Shown here piece after piece: positions 16,867 to 25,428 of a stretch of DNA of 64,000 bases. The position numbers and the translations under genes are program-made. This DNA is from Bradyrhizobium sp. RD5-C2 (GTDB taxonomy: Bacteria; Pseudomonadota; Alphaproteobacteria; Rhizobiales; Xanthobacteraceae): positions 489,202 to 553,201 of the forward strand of contig NZ_BOVL01000005.1 of NCBI RefSeq assembly GCF_019972155.1, in the 5' to 3' direction. The notes beneath the pieces were generated by a model. The model saw only the letters and a program-made list of their open reading frames with translations, did not search any database and had not been told where the DNA came from. The first letter of the stretch is position 1, and every line of letters starts with the position of its first letter.

Positions 16867-19023
16867 ATGCCCCGCGACAGCGACAAAAACAACGATTCCC
16901 GCGGCCGGCGTGATCGGCCCGGCGGCGGCCAAGGCCGTTCCGGAGGCGGCAAGGGCCGCTCCGGCGCCGCCCGTGGACCGGACAAGAAATTTGCCAAGCG
17001 CGGCTTCGGCGACAAGAAGTTTGCCGGCAAGGGCGATGGCGAGAAGCGGCCCTACCGCGGCGATCGCGAGGACCGTGCGCCGCGCCGCGAGTTCGGCGAC
17101 AAGCCGAGGTTCAACCGCGACGATCGCCCCCGTGGCGACCGGCCGTTCCGCGATCGGCCCGCGCGTGACGGCGATGGCGAGAAGCGCACCTTCAAGCCGC
17201 GCGAAGACCGGCCGAGATTTGATCGCGGCGGCGATGGCGAGAAGCGTTCGTTCAAGCCGCGCGAAGACCGCGGCGGCGACAAGCGCCCCTACGCGCCCCG
17301 CGGCGACCGTCCGAACTTCAATCGTGACGATCGCCCGCCGCGGCGTGATCGCGATGATGCCCGCCCCGCAGGGCGGTCTTCCGATCGGAAGTTCGGTGAC
17401 CGGAAGCCTTACACGCCGCGCGAACGCGACGGCGAGAAGCGGCCCTATGCGCCGCGTGGCGAGCGATCGTTCGGCGACCGTCCTTCGCGCGATGGCGACC
17501 GGCCCGCGCGGAAATTCGGCGGCGACAGCAAGTTCAAACGCGGTGCAGCGGATCGCGGCGGCGATCGCGGCCCACGCAAGGACTTTGGCGACCGGCCGCC
17601 GCGCGGCGAATCCAAGCCGTGGCAGAAGCGCGAGGGCGGTTCCGATCGTCCGGAGCGTGGTTCGCGTCCGTTCCGCGACGGCTCGCGCAATTTCGACAAG
17701 CCGCGTTACGACAGGCCGCGCGACGATCGCGGCGGCGGCGAGCGGCCGCGGTTCTCGCGCTCCCGCGACGATCGCGAGCAGGGCGATCGTTCGGAGCGGC
17801 CGAAGTTCAGTCGGCCGCGTTGGGAAAGAGACGAGGCTGGTGGCGACAATCGCCGGCGCGAGCGCCCCGAAGGCCGCACCGACTGGCAGGAGCATCCGCG
17901 CAGCGAAGGCCGTTTCGGCGATCGGCCGCGCCGCGAGAATGAAGACGACAGCAAGGTCTTTGCCAAGCGCCCGGCCTTCGGCGGCCGCGGTGCCTATCGC
18001 GAACGTGCCTTTGATGACCGCCGCGAGCGCCCCGAGCCGAAGCCGAAGAAGGCGGGCGAGCGTATCGCCAAGGTGCTGGCGCGCGCCGGTCTTGCTTCGC
18101 GCCGCGATGCCGAGGAGATCGTCACCCAGGGCCGCGTCACGGTCAACGGACGGGTGATCAACTCGCCGGCGCTCGATATCACCGAGAACGATGTCGTGGC
18201 GGTGGACGGCAAGCCGTTGCCGCCGCGCGAGCGGACGCGGCTGTTCATGTATCACAAGCCGCGCGGGCTGATGACGACGCACGCCGACCCCGAGGGGCGG
18301 CCGACCGTGTTCGACAATCTGCCCGAGGGCTTGCCGCGGCTGATCTCGATCGGCCGGCTCGATTTCAACACCGAAGGGCTGTTGCTGCTGACCAATGACG
18401 GCGGGCTTGCGCGGACGCTGGAGCATCCCGACACCGGATGGCTGCGGCGCTACCGCGTGCGTGCGCATGGCGAGGTGACGCAGGGCCAGCTCGACCAGCT
18501 CAAGGACGGCGTCGAGGTCGACGGCGTCAAATACGGGCCGATCGATGCGACGCTGGAGCGCGACCAGAGCGCCAACGTCTGGGTGGTGTTCGCGATCCGC
18601 GAGGGCAAGAACCGCGAGGTGCGCAACGTGATGGCGCATCTCGGGCTCGACGTGAACCGGCTGATCCGGATCTCCTACGGCCCGTTCCAGCTCGGCGAGC
18701 TCGAGGAGGGCAAGGTCGAGGAGGTCAAGACGCGGGTGCTGCGCGAGCAGCTCGGCGAGAAGATCGCCAAGGTCGCCGGCGCGGACTTCGCGCGGCCCGA
18801 GCAGCGTGACGCGGGCGATGGCGACGATGCGCCCGCCCGGAAGCCGAAGCCCAGCAAGCGCGAGACGATCAACGATCGCAAGGGCCGCCGCGTGCTGGTG
18901 CAGCGCACCGGCAGCGAGGAAGCGCGTGCCCGCAACGAGGACGACGCCAACGGCTACGGTCCGCCGCGCCGCCCCAAGCGCGGCTATCACGGCAAGCGCG
19001 ATCTCGCGCCGAAGGACGAGTAG
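16867..19023 (+). CDS. Pseudouridine synthase (RsuA/RluB type) with long charged N-terminus
   Basis: The protein has 718 residues, against about 240-300 for the usual enzyme. Residues 1 to about 390 are low complexity, rich in Arg, Asp, Gly and Lys, with repeated pieces such as GDGEKR, FKPREDR, KRPYAPRGDR and RDDR. An S4 RNA-binding domain starts near 395 (GERIAKVLARAGLASRRDAEEIVTQGRVTVNGRVI), followed by the catalytic domain with LISIGRLDFNTEGLLLLTNDG (catalytic Asp about 499) and REGKNREVRNVMAHLGLDVNRLIRISYGPF. A basic tail follows. It most likely modifies 23S rRNA (RluB-like). The disordered arm could aid RNA binding or condensation. It is divergent from tadA. Confidence 0.88.
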   Translation: MPRDSDKNNDSRGRRDRPGGGQGRSGGGKGRSGAARGPDKKFAKRGFGDKKFAGKGDGEKRPYRGDREDRAPRREFGDKPRFNRDDRPRGDRPFRDRPARDGDGEKRTFKPREDRPRFDRGGDGEKRSFKPREDRGGDKRPYAPRGDRPNFNRDDRPPRRDRDDARPAGRSSDRKFGDRKPYTPRERDGEKRPYAPRGERSFGDRPSRDGDRPARKFGGDSKFKRGAADRGGDRGPRKDFGDRPPRGESKPWQKREGGSDRPERGSRPFRDGSRNFDKPRYDRPRDDRGGGERPRFSRSRDDREQGDRSERPKFSRPRWERDEAGGDNRRRERPEGRTDWQEHPRSEGRFGDRPRRENEDDSKVFAKRPAFGGRGAYRERAFDDRRERPEPKPKKAGERIAKVLARAGLASRRDAEEIVTQGRVTVNGRVINSPALDITENDVVAVDGKPLPPRERTRLFMYHKPRGLMTTHADPEGRPTVFDNLPEGLPRLISIGRLDFNTEGLLLLTNDGGLARTLEHPDTGWLRRYRVRAHGEVTQGQLDQLKDGVEVDGVKYGPIDATLERDQSANVWVVFAIREGKNREVRNVMAHLGLDVNRLIRISYGPFQLGELEEGKVEEVKTRVLREQLGEKIAKVAGADFARPEQRDAGDGDDAPARKPKPSKRETINDRKGRRVLVQRTGSEEARARNEDDANGYGPPRRPKRGYHGKRDLAPKDE

Positions 19024-19080
19024 GGGAACGGAATGGGCCGCGCGTTTTTTGCCGCGATGGTTGCTGAACGGCACACGCTG

Positions 19081-19184
19081 CTCCCTTCCCCCTTGAGGGG
19101 AAGGGTTGGGGAGGGGGGTACTGCTTGCTCAGACCTCCCGTGTGGCACCCCCCTCCCTAACCCTCCCCCACAAGGGGGGAGGGA
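19081..19184. repeat. G/C-tract composite inverted repeat
   Basis: CTCCCTTCCCCCTTGAGGGG followed by AAGGGTTGGGGAGGGGGGT is mirrored by ACCCCCCTCCCTAACCCTCC and CACAAGGGGGGAGGG. A longer copy with arms of about 46 bases lies at 27501-27677. This one fills the gap between the pseudouridine synthase and rsmD, so both genes read across or into it. Confidence 0.8.
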
Positions 19185-19220
19185 ACGCACCGTGCGTGCG
19201 GCAAACATCCGAGCTCTGTA

Positions 19221-19778
19221 ATGCGCGTCGTCGGGGGCAGGCTGAAGGGCCGCAATCTCGCGTCGCCATCGGGCCGCGACATCCGTCCGACTGCGGACCG
19301 CCTGCGCGAGTCCGTGTTCAACATCCTGATCCACGCCTACGACAATCCGATTGAGGATGCGCGCGTGCTCGACCTGTTTGCCGGCACCGGTGCGCTCGGC
19401 ATCGAGGCGGTGTCGCGTGGCGCGAAGTTCACGTTGTTCGTCGACAATGGCGCCGAGGCGCGGGCACTGCTGCGCAACAATGTCGAGGCGCTCGGCCTTG
19501 GCGGGACCACCAAGGTCTATCGCCGCGATGCCACCGATCTCGGACCGGCGCATCCGGTCGAACCGTTCTCGCTGGTGTTTCTCGATCCGCCCTATGGCAA
19601 GGGTCTCGCCGACAAGGCACTCGCCTCGCTGCGCGACGGCGGCTGGCTGACGCCGGGCGCGCTGCTCGTGGTGGAGGAGGCGAAGGCCGCGGCGTTCGCG
19701 GCGCCCGCGGGGTTCGAGGAGCTCGAGCGGCGCGCCTATGACGACACGGAGTTCGTGTTCCTTCGCGAAAAAGTGTAG
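19221..19778 (+). CDS. rsmD: 16S rRNA (guanine(966)-N(2))-methyltransferase (RsmD)
   Basis: This 185-residue SAM-dependent enzyme has MRVVGGRLKGRNLASPSGRDIRPTADRLRESVFNIL at the N-terminus, the SAM motif DLFAGTGALG at 51-60, and the catalytic DPPYGKG at 122-128, all diagnostic for RsmD. It ends YDDTEFVFLREKV. The DNA encoding DTEFVFLRE is repeated after the next gene (20523-20555), so the 3' end seems to have been duplicated when that gene was acquired. The final three codons (KV and stop) may be newly created. Confidence 0.93.
   Translation: MRVVGGRLKGRNLASPSGRDIRPTADRLRESVFNILIHAYDNPIEDARVLDLFAGTGALGIEAVSRGAKFTLFVDNGAEARALLRNNVEALGLGGTTKVYRRDATDLGPAHPVEPFSLVFLDPPYGKGLADKALASLRDGGWLTPGALLVVEEAKAAAFAAPAGFEELERRAYDDTEFVFLREKV
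19736..19768 (+). repeat. Left copy of rsmD-tail direct repeat
   Basis: This 33-base segment inside the end of rsmD (CTATGACGACACGGAGTTCG and on to CTTCGCGA) matches 20523-20555 with 2 mismatches by eye. It is the genuine rsmD coding tail. Confidence 0.75.
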
Positions 19779-19871
19779 GGCGCATGGGTGTCAGCGTCAT
19801 CCGCTGACTTTATGGTGGTTACGCCTTCTCCACCCGACGACTGATTCATCACCGTTTGCGGAGCGCGAACC

Positions 19872-20489
19872 ATGGTCGACACTCTTGCCGGGCTGGCCGG
19901 TCAGCTTGAGACCCGCGTCAAGGCGTTGCGCGGCGGGGGTGATGACGCAGCGCTGCTCGCAGCCGCACGCGACGCCGCCGACCAGATCGAGCGCCATCGC
20001 GGCGCGCAGGATGGTGACGCGCGTGAAGCGCTCAGGATGGTTCAGCGGTGGACGTTCAACGCGGCGGCCGATTGCTGGCCGGGCTGGAGCGTTTCCGACA
20101 AGCCGATCAATCAGGACAATTTGCTCGCCGCGCGCGAGCTTGCGGAGCGCTCGCTCCGGCTGGTGCGGACCCTGGAGGTCGGATCGCTGCGCGAGGCGAC
20201 GGGCGTCTGGCTGGTGGGAGCGTTCGATCTGGCGCTCGGCCGGTACGACGAGGCGTCACGGCTGTTCCGCGATTCGCGCGAGCAATATGCCTCAGCGAAC
20301 GCGCCCGGTCTCGTCCTGCTGGTGGATGGCTATGCCGCGATCGTGCGGCAGGTCGACAAGCGCGCTGCCGAAGGCGATGATCTCGATCAGGTCTGCGCCC
20401 GCATCGCGGCAGGCGGCTTCGAGGACGGCGATGAATGGATCGCGCAGCTTCGCACGGCGTTGCAGGTCTTCACGCAAAAGGATTCGTAG
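19872..20489 (+). CDS. Hypothetical protein between two copies of the rsmD tail
   Basis: The protein has 205 residues, starting MVDTLAGLAGQLETRVKALRGGGDDAALLAAARDAADQIERHRG. It is strongly helical with no signal peptide or membrane segment. Helix pairs such as REATGVWLVGAFDLALGRYDEASRLFRDSREQYASANA are reminiscent of tetratricopeptide-like repeats but too diverged to call. I do not recognise the family. The gene with its flanks (19769-20522) is bracketed by a direct repeat of the rsmD 3' end, which suggests insertion after rsmD. Confidence 0.6.
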   Translation: MVDTLAGLAGQLETRVKALRGGGDDAALLAAARDAADQIERHRGAQDGDAREALRMVQRWTFNAAADCWPGWSVSDKPINQDNLLAARELAERSLRLVRTLEVGSLREATGVWLVGAFDLALGRYDEASRLFRDSREQYASANAPGLVLLVDGYAAIVRQVDKRAAEGDDLDQVCARIAAGGFEDGDEWIAQLRTALQVFTQKDS

Positions 20490-20522
20490 GATGGGTAGAG
20501 CGAAGCGAAACCCATCCTGCGG

Positions 20523-20562
20523 CTATGGCGACACCGAGTTCGTGTTCCTTCGCGAGGCGTGA
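20523..20562 (+). pseudogene. Duplicated remnant of the rsmD 3' end
   Basis: The frame reads YGDTEFVFLREA followed by a stop, almost identical to the rsmD C-terminus YDDTEFVFLREKV at 19735-19778. The 33 aligned bases differ at two positions. No start codon or other part of the methyltransferase lies in front of it. It is best read as a leftover of the original rsmD end, displaced by about 787 bases of inserted DNA. Confidence 0.65.
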
Positions 20563-20585
20563 CATGACATTGCCACTTGTTCTGC

Positions 20586-20687
20586 TGTCATCACCCGCGC
20601 ATGCGGGTGATCCAGTACGCCGAGGCCTCTCGTTCGATCACAACAGCCGCGGCGTACTGGATCGCCCGGTCAAGCCGGGCGATGACA
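20586..20687. repeat. Composite inverted repeat, TGTCATCACCCGC family
   Basis: The outer ends TGTCATCACCCGC and GGGCGATGACA are inverted; inside, ATCCAGTACGCCG is mirrored by CGGCGTACTGGAT. It sits in the convergent gap before mutL. It has the same architecture as the other composite repeats in this window (two small hairpins in inverted order around a spacer) but a different core sequence. Confidence 0.75.
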
Positions 20688-20693
20688 GTTGCC

Positions 20694-22511
20694 TTACCTT
20701 CGCCCGAACAGCTTCTCGATATCGCTCAGCTTCAACTCGACATAGGTCGGCCGGCCGTGGTTGCACTGGCCGGAGTTCGGCGTGTCTTCCATTTCGCGCA
20801 GCAGCGCGTTCATCTCTTCCGGCTTGAGGCGGCGGCCGGCGCGGACCGAGCCGTGGCAGGCCATGGTGGCGGCGACATGCATCAGCCGGCGCTCCAGCGG
20901 CAGCGCTTCGTCCCACTCGGCCATGTGCTCGGCGAGGTCGCGCAGCAGCCCGGCCGCATTGGCCTTGCCGAGCAGCGAGGGCGTCTCGCGCACCGCGACC
21001 GCGCCGGGGCCAAACGATTCGATCGCGAGTCCGAACGACGCCAGCTCCTCGGCGCGATCGAGCAGCTTCTCGACGGTCGCCTCATCGAGCTCGACGATCT
21101 CGGGAATCAGCAGGATCTGCCGCTGCACGCCGTTCTTGGCCAGCGAGGCCTTCAGCCTCTCGTAGACGATGCGCTCATGCGCCGCGTGCTGGTCCACCAC
21201 GATCAAGCCGTCGCGGGTCTGCGAGACGATGTAGGTCTCGTGGATCTGGGTGCGCGCGGCGCCGAGCGGCCGGTCGAGCATGTCGGGCGCTGGCGCGGCC
21301 TCGAAGCGGACATCGGCGGTCGGCGTGCCGACGTCGAAGGCGGCCTGTCCGGGTTCGGCGAAGGCGGGCGCCGCCGCGCCGTCGAATGCGCGCATCGGAC
21401 CAGCCGGATAGGACGGCGAACTGCGCCAGTCCCAATTGCCTGGGCGCGGTGGCGTGAAGGCGGGGCGGAACGCGGAGAGCGTCGCGCCGTCGGCGGTGTT
21501 GGCCGCGGTGCGTCTGCCCTCGCGCGCCAGGCCATCCTTCAGCGCGTGCACGATCAGCGCGCGCACCAGGCCGGCGTTGCGGAAGCGCACCTCGGTCTTG
21601 GCCGGATGCACATTGGCGTCGACCTCTTGCGGGTCGCAGGTGACGAACAGCGCCACGACGGGATGGCGGTCGCGCGGCAGATAGTCGGAATAGGCCGCGC
21701 GCACCGCGCCGAGGATCAGCTTGTCGCGCACCGGGCGGCCGTTGACGAACAGATATTGCCCCAGCGCATTGGCCCGGGTCAGCGACGGCGCGGCGGCAAA
21801 GCCCTCGACCATGACGCCCTCACGCTCGGCGCGCACTTCGATCGCGCTGGCGCGAAAGTCCGCGCCGAGGATATCGCCGAGCCGCGTCAGCCGGCCGGCC
21901 GCGCCGGGCAGCGCGGCAGCCCAGGTGACCGGCGCGCGCTCTTCGCCAGCCAAGGTGAAGGCGATGTCGGGCCGCGCCATGCCGAGGCGCCGCACCACCT
22001 CGCGGATCGCCTCCGCCTCGGTGCGGTCGGTCTTGAGGAATTTCAGCCGCGCCGGCGTCGCGTAGAACAGTTCGTTGACCTCGACGCGGGTGCCCTGGCC
22101 GAGCGCGGCCGGCATGATCTCCGACTTCTCGCCACCCTCGACCGACAGCGACCAAGCATGCGGTTCGCTGGCATGGCGCGTGGTGATGCCGAGCTTTGCG
22201 ACCGCGCCGATCGACGGCAGCGCCTCGCCGCGGAACCCGAGCGTGCGGATGCGCAAGAGGTCTTCGTCGTCGAGCTTGGAAGTGGCGTGGCGGTCGACCG
22301 CGAGCGCGAGGTCGGTGCGCGTCATGCCGCCGCCGTCGTCGGTGATGCCGATCCGGCGCCGGCCGCCGCCATCGGTGAAAACGTCGATCCGGCTCGCGCC
22401 GGCGTCGACCGCGTTCTCGACCAGTTCCTTGACGACGCTCGCAGGGCGTTCGACCACTTCGCCGGCGGCGATGCGGTTGACGAGCTGTTCGGGAAGCTGG
22501 CGGACGGGCAT
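20694..22511 (-). CDS. mutL: DNA mismatch repair protein MutL
   Basis: The protein has 605 residues from ATG 22511 (MPVRQLPEQLVNRIAAGEVVERPASVVKELVENAVDAGA). GHKL ATPase motifs follow: ITDDGGGMTRTDL and RTLGFRGEALPSIGAVAKL. The C-terminal domain carries DQHAAHERIVYE, the DQHA(X)2E(X)4E endonuclease metal site, together with MACHGSVRAG and CNHGRPTYVEL, so this is the nicking-type MutL expected where MutH is absent. An upstream in-frame ATG at 22562 would add 17 residues of unlikely sequence. Confidence 0.95.
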   Translation of the reverse strand: MPVRQLPEQLVNRIAAGEVVERPASVVKELVENAVDAGASRIDVFTDGGGRRRIGITDDGGGMTRTDLALAVDRHATSKLDDEDLLRIRTLGFRGEALPSIGAVAKLGITTRHASEPHAWSLSVEGGEKSEIMPAALGQGTRVEVNELFYATPARLKFLKTDRTEAEAIREVVRRLGMARPDIAFTLAGEERAPVTWAAALPGAAGRLTRLGDILGADFRASAIEVRAEREGVMVEGFAAAPSLTRANALGQYLFVNGRPVRDKLILGAVRAAYSDYLPRDRHPVVALFVTCDPQEVDANVHPAKTEVRFRNAGLVRALIVHALKDGLAREGRRTAANTADGATLSAFRPAFTPPRPGNWDWRSSPSYPAGPMRAFDGAAAPAFAEPGQAAFDVGTPTADVRFEAAPAPDMLDRPLGAARTQIHETYIVSQTRDGLIVVDQHAAHERIVYERLKASLAKNGVQRQILLIPEIVELDEATVEKLLDRAEELASFGLAIESFGPGAVAVRETPSLLGKANAAGLLRDLAEHMAEWDEALPLERRLMHVAATMACHGSVRAGRRLKPEEMNALLREMEDTPNSGQCNHGRPTYVELKLSDIEKLFGRR

Positions 22512-22744
22512 GGATTGAACGTCGGAAAAAGCGATTCGAGGCTTGCCGTTACTATAAGTCACCGCCCCGGCAAATGCATGGGAGCGCTGCGGCCATCAGC
22601 TGCGCGTTGGGGATGATTCCGGCCTATCGCCTTGAAGACGCTCGTCTTCGGCGCCCGGCCCGTTACGCCCTACGTCGCGATTGTGGGGCCGCACGCACAG
22701 GTATATCGTTTAGAAAAATTATAAGTTCTCGCCGGAGGAACGCC

Positions 22745-23065
22745 ATGTGCCATCTTTTCGCGCACCAGCCGCAGCGTGACTATGAATCGCAGACCAGATC
22801 GCTGCGGATCGACGGCCATTGCACCTCGATCCGGCTGGAAATGTCGTTCTGGGATACGCTGGAGGAGATCGCGGCCAAGGAAGGCATGAGCCTGGCCAAG
22901 TTCCTCACGACCTTGCATAACGAAGTGCTCGACCATCACGGCGAGGTGAACAATTTCGCGTCGCTGCTGCGCTGCTCCTGCCTGATCTACCGCGCCAAGG
23001 CGAATGCGCGGGCGGTTGTTTCGGATTATCGCGAGACGGCGGCGATCATGGACGCCGCGGAATAG
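22745..23065 (+). CDS. Ribbon-helix-helix domain protein
   Basis: The protein has 106 residues, starting MCHLFAHQPQRDYESQTRSLRIDGHCTSIRLEMSFWDTLEEIAAKEGMSLAKFLTTLHNEV. The TSIRLEMSFWDTLEEIAAKEGMSLAKFL segment fits the RHH_4 arylsulfotransferase-like/ribbon-helix-helix family: a beta strand followed by two helices. Such proteins are DNA-binding dimers, but no target is known. The ATG at 22745 has GGAGG just upstream (CCGGAGGAACGCC). It is divergent from mutL and convergent with the GMC oxidoreductase. Confidence 0.8.
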   Translation: MCHLFAHQPQRDYESQTRSLRIDGHCTSIRLEMSFWDTLEEIAAKEGMSLAKFLTTLHNEVLDHHGEVNNFASLLRCSCLIYRAKANARAVVSDYRETAAIMDAAE

Positions 23066-23090
23066 CGGCGCGCCGACCCATCACGCAGGA

Positions 23091-23127
23091 AGAAAAAGCG
23101 GCCTTGTCCAGTTGGGCAAGGCCGCTT
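23091..23127 (-). terminator. Rho-independent terminator after the GMC oxidoreductase operon
   Basis: The stem AAGCGGCCTTG/CAAGGCCGCTT spans 23096-23127 with a short inner stem and loop. On the minus strand it is followed by CTTTTTCTTCC, so it terminates transcripts coming from the dehydrogenase operon that ends at 23254. On the plus strand it lies 30 bases after the ribbon-helix-helix stop but lacks a T-run there. Confidence 0.75.
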
Positions 23128-23154
23128 CAGTGAGAGGGGAATTGGATTTTCTTG

Positions 23155-23257
23155 CTAGAGCTTCGGTTCTGTTGAATCAGAACCGAAGCTCCAGCTTCTT
23201 GTTTCGACGCGTTTTCTTCACGCGAACCGGTGCCCACTTCGCTCGAAAACGCTCTAG
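23155..23257. repeat. CTAGAGC interspersed palindrome, copy 1
   Basis: This 103-base element begins CTAGAGC and ends GCTCTAG. It contains a hairpin AGCTTCGGTTCTG/CAGAACCGAAGCT and the core GACGCGTTTTCTTCACGCGAACCGG followed by CACTTCGCTCGAAAACGCTCTAG. The core recurs at 26906-26976. The right end supplies the TAG stop codon (as CTA, 23254-23256) of the GMC oxidoreductase gene. Confidence 0.85.
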
Positions 23258-24822
23258 ATCTCCTTGCGCTGCATCGCGCCGGCGATGTGGTCGGCCTGCC
23301 GGATCGCCAGCGACACGATCGTCAGCGTCGGATTGCATGCCGCGCCTGATGTGAACTGGCTGCCGTCGGAGACGAACAGGTTCTTGATGTCGTGGCTCTG
23401 GCCGAACTTGTTGACGACGCCATCACGCGGCTTCTCGCTCATCCGGTTGGTGCCCATGTTGTGGGTCGAGGGATAGGGCGGCGTCGGGTAGGTCACGGTG
23501 GCGCCGACCGCCTCATAGACCGCGGAGCCCTGCTTGTAGGCGTGATCGCGCATCGCGACGTCGTTCGGATGATCGTCGAAATGCACGCTCGCGACCGCCA
23601 TGCCGAACTTGTCCTTGATCTTCGGATCCAGCGTGATGCGGTTGGTCTCCTGCGGCATGTCCTCGCCGACCAGCCACATGCCGGCCATCCGCGGATAGCC
23701 CTCGATCGCGCTGGTGAAGCTGCGGCCCCAGGCGCCGGGATTGAGGAACGCCGCCATGAAGGGCAGGCCGAGCGACAGCGTCTCCATCTCGTAGCCGCCG
23801 ACGAAGCCGCGGCTCGGATTGTTCTTGGCCTCGTCGCGGATGATGCCGGCCATCGTGGTGCCGCGATACATGTGCACCGACTTCTCGAAGCTCGCATACA
23901 CGCTGCCGGTCATGTGCCGCATATAGTTGCGGCCGACCTGGCCCGATGAATTGGCGAGCCCGTCCGGGAACATGCTGGAGGCACTGTTGAGCAGGAGCCG
24001 CGGGCTCTCGATCGAGTTGCCGGCGACCGCAACCACGCGGGCCTTCTGACGCTGCATCGCGCCGGTCGCATCGGCATAGACCACGCCGGTCACCTTGCCG
24101 GACGGGTCGTGCTCGATCTTGATCACCATGCTGCCGGGACGCACTTCGAGATTGCCGGTGGCTTCGCCCTTGGGGATCTCGGTGTAGAGCGTCGACCATT
24201 TGGCGCCCGACTTGCAGCCCTGGAAGCAGAAGCCGATCTGCTGGCAGGAGCCGCGGCCGTCGCGCGGCTCGCTGTTGATCGCCATCCGCCCGGTGTGCAC
24301 TTCCTTGTAGCCGAGCTTCTTTGCGCCGGCCTCCATGACCTTGAAGTTGTTGTTGCCGGGAAGCCCGGGAATGCCGTTGGTGCGGGTGACGCCCATCTTG
24401 TCCTCGGCCTTGGCGTACCACGGCTCCATCTCGGCGAGCGTGATCGGCCAGTCCAGCAGGTTGGCGCCGGGGATGCCGCCATAGGCCGACTTGACCTTGA
24501 ACTCATGCTCGTCGAAGCGCAGCGAGGCGCCGGCCCAGTGCGTGGTCGAGCCGCCGACCGCCTTCACGATCCAGGCCGGCAGGCCCGGAAAATCCTGGTG
24601 GACGCGCCAGCTGCCCGACGTCGAGCGCGCGTCGGACCAGGCGAGCTGGGTGAAGCTGTCCCATTCATCGTTGATGAAGTCCTGGTTCTCGATGCGCGGT
24701 CCGGCTTCCAGGATCACGACCTTGACGCCCTTCTGCGCCAGCTCATTACCGAGCGTTCCGCCGCCGGCACCGGAGCCGACGATCACGACAACGCCGCTGT
24801 CATTCAGATCGAATTTTGCCAT
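23254..24822 (-). CDS. GMC family oxidoreductase (gluconate/sugar dehydrogenase large subunit type)
   Basis: The FAD protein has 522 residues. The dinucleotide motif VVIVGSGAGGGTLGNELAQKGVKVVILEAG starts near residue 12, GGSTTHWAGASLRFDE follows, and the C-terminal GMC domain has HNMGTNRMSEKPRDGVVNKFGQSHDIKNLFVSDGSQFTSGAACNPTLTIVSLAIRQADHI. It lacks its own signal peptide; the next gene upstream encodes a Tat-signal subunit, as in membrane-bound gluconate dehydrogenases where the large subunit is exported as a passenger. Electrons probably go to the cytochrome c encoded in the same operon. The sugar substrate is unknown. Confidence 0.9.
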   Translation of the reverse strand: MAKFDLNDSGVVVIVGSGAGGGTLGNELAQKGVKVVILEAGPRIENQDFINDEWDSFTQLAWSDARSTSGSWRVHQDFPGLPAWIVKAVGGSTTHWAGASLRFDEHEFKVKSAYGGIPGANLLDWPITLAEMEPWYAKAEDKMGVTRTNGIPGLPGNNNFKVMEAGAKKLGYKEVHTGRMAINSEPRDGRGSCQQIGFCFQGCKSGAKWSTLYTEIPKGEATGNLEVRPGSMVIKIEHDPSGKVTGVVYADATGAMQRQKARVVAVAGNSIESPRLLLNSASSMFPDGLANSSGQVGRNYMRHMTGSVYASFEKSVHMYRGTTMAGIIRDEAKNNPSRGFVGGYEMETLSLGLPFMAAFLNPGAWGRSFTSAIEGYPRMAGMWLVGEDMPQETNRITLDPKIKDKFGMAVASVHFDDHPNDVAMRDHAYKQGSAVYEAVGATVTYPTPPYPSTHNMGTNRMSEKPRDGVVNKFGQSHDIKNLFVSDGSQFTSGAACNPTLTIVSLAIRQADHIAGAMQRKEI

Positions 24823-24846
24823 TGTTTCCTCCTTGGCGTTGTCCGT

Positions 24847-25395
24847 TCAAGCCTTCGGCAGCCAGTCGATGTCGGCGAAGCCGCGCTTGATGTAGCCGCC
24901 ATGCTCGGCGGAGGAGCCCTCGTAGCCGAACCGCGGCCAGACCTCCTTGTTGTTGTAGAGCGAGACGATGAGGTCGCCGCGGATCTTCTGGAAGAACGCG
25001 CTCTGCTCGATCTGCTGCAGCAGCGCGACGCGATCGTTCTCCCAGGCGACCTGGACATAAGGCATCTTGTGGCGGTCGTTGGCCGCCTGATCGAGCCGGG
25101 CGATGCCGTCATTGATCAACGATTTCGTCGCTGGATCCTTGGCAGCCTTGTCATCCCACGGCTTCACTGCGGTGATGTAGTAGCTGTCGCCGAGGAAATC
25201 GTGCGGATAGATGTCGCGCGCCACCTTCAGCAATGTCTTCATCGTGGCCGGCGTCAGCGTGCCGGCCTCATCGGCCCACGCATCGGTGATGCCGAGCCCC
25301 GTGGATGTCGCGATCGCGACTGCGGGGGCCGTGACGGCCGCGCCTTTGAGAAACACACGCCGGTCATATTTGCTGCGTCGATCGATTTCTCTCAT
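24847..25395 (-). CDS. Gluconate 2-dehydrogenase subunit 3 family protein, Tat signal
   Basis: The protein has 182 residues. The N-terminus MREIDRRSKYDRRVFLKGAAVTAPAVAIATSTGLGITDAWA is a twin-arginine leader (DRRVFLKG). The mature part, with LTPATMKTLLKVARDIYPHDFLGDSYYITAVKPWDDKA, fits the small subunit of gluconate dehydrogenase-type complexes. It presumably carries the FAD subunit, encoded 24 bases downstream, through the Tat pore. Order in the operon: cytochrome c, VOC protein, this subunit, FAD subunit. Confidence 0.85.
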   Translation of the reverse strand: MREIDRRSKYDRRVFLKGAAVTAPAVAIATSTGLGITDAWADEAGTLTPATMKTLLKVARDIYPHDFLGDSYYITAVKPWDDKAAKDPATKSLINDGIARLDQAANDRHKMPYVQVAWENDRVALLQQIEQSAFFQKIRGDLIVSLYNNKEVWPRFGYEGSSAEHGGYIKRGFADIDWLPKA

Positions 25396-25428
25396 GGGTT
25401 TCCTCCGTGGACATTTTTTGTAATTGGA

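Noticed and set aside
16900..17990. Short repeated units that at first look resemble a CRISPR array or tandem repeat locus
   Set aside because: Units are irregular, in frame and encode repeated charged peptides inside a gene; there are no equal-length spacers.
16861..19074. Minus-strand frame opposite the pseudouridine synthase
   Set aside because: It is the low-complexity mirror of the Arg/Asp repeats, and the catalytic motifs are on the plus strand.
20577..22616. Plus-strand frame of about 680 codons opposite mutL
   Set aside because: It is antisense to a complete MutL with all motifs. Its composition (Arg, Ala, Asp, Gly, His) is the usual shadow of GC-rich coding DNA.
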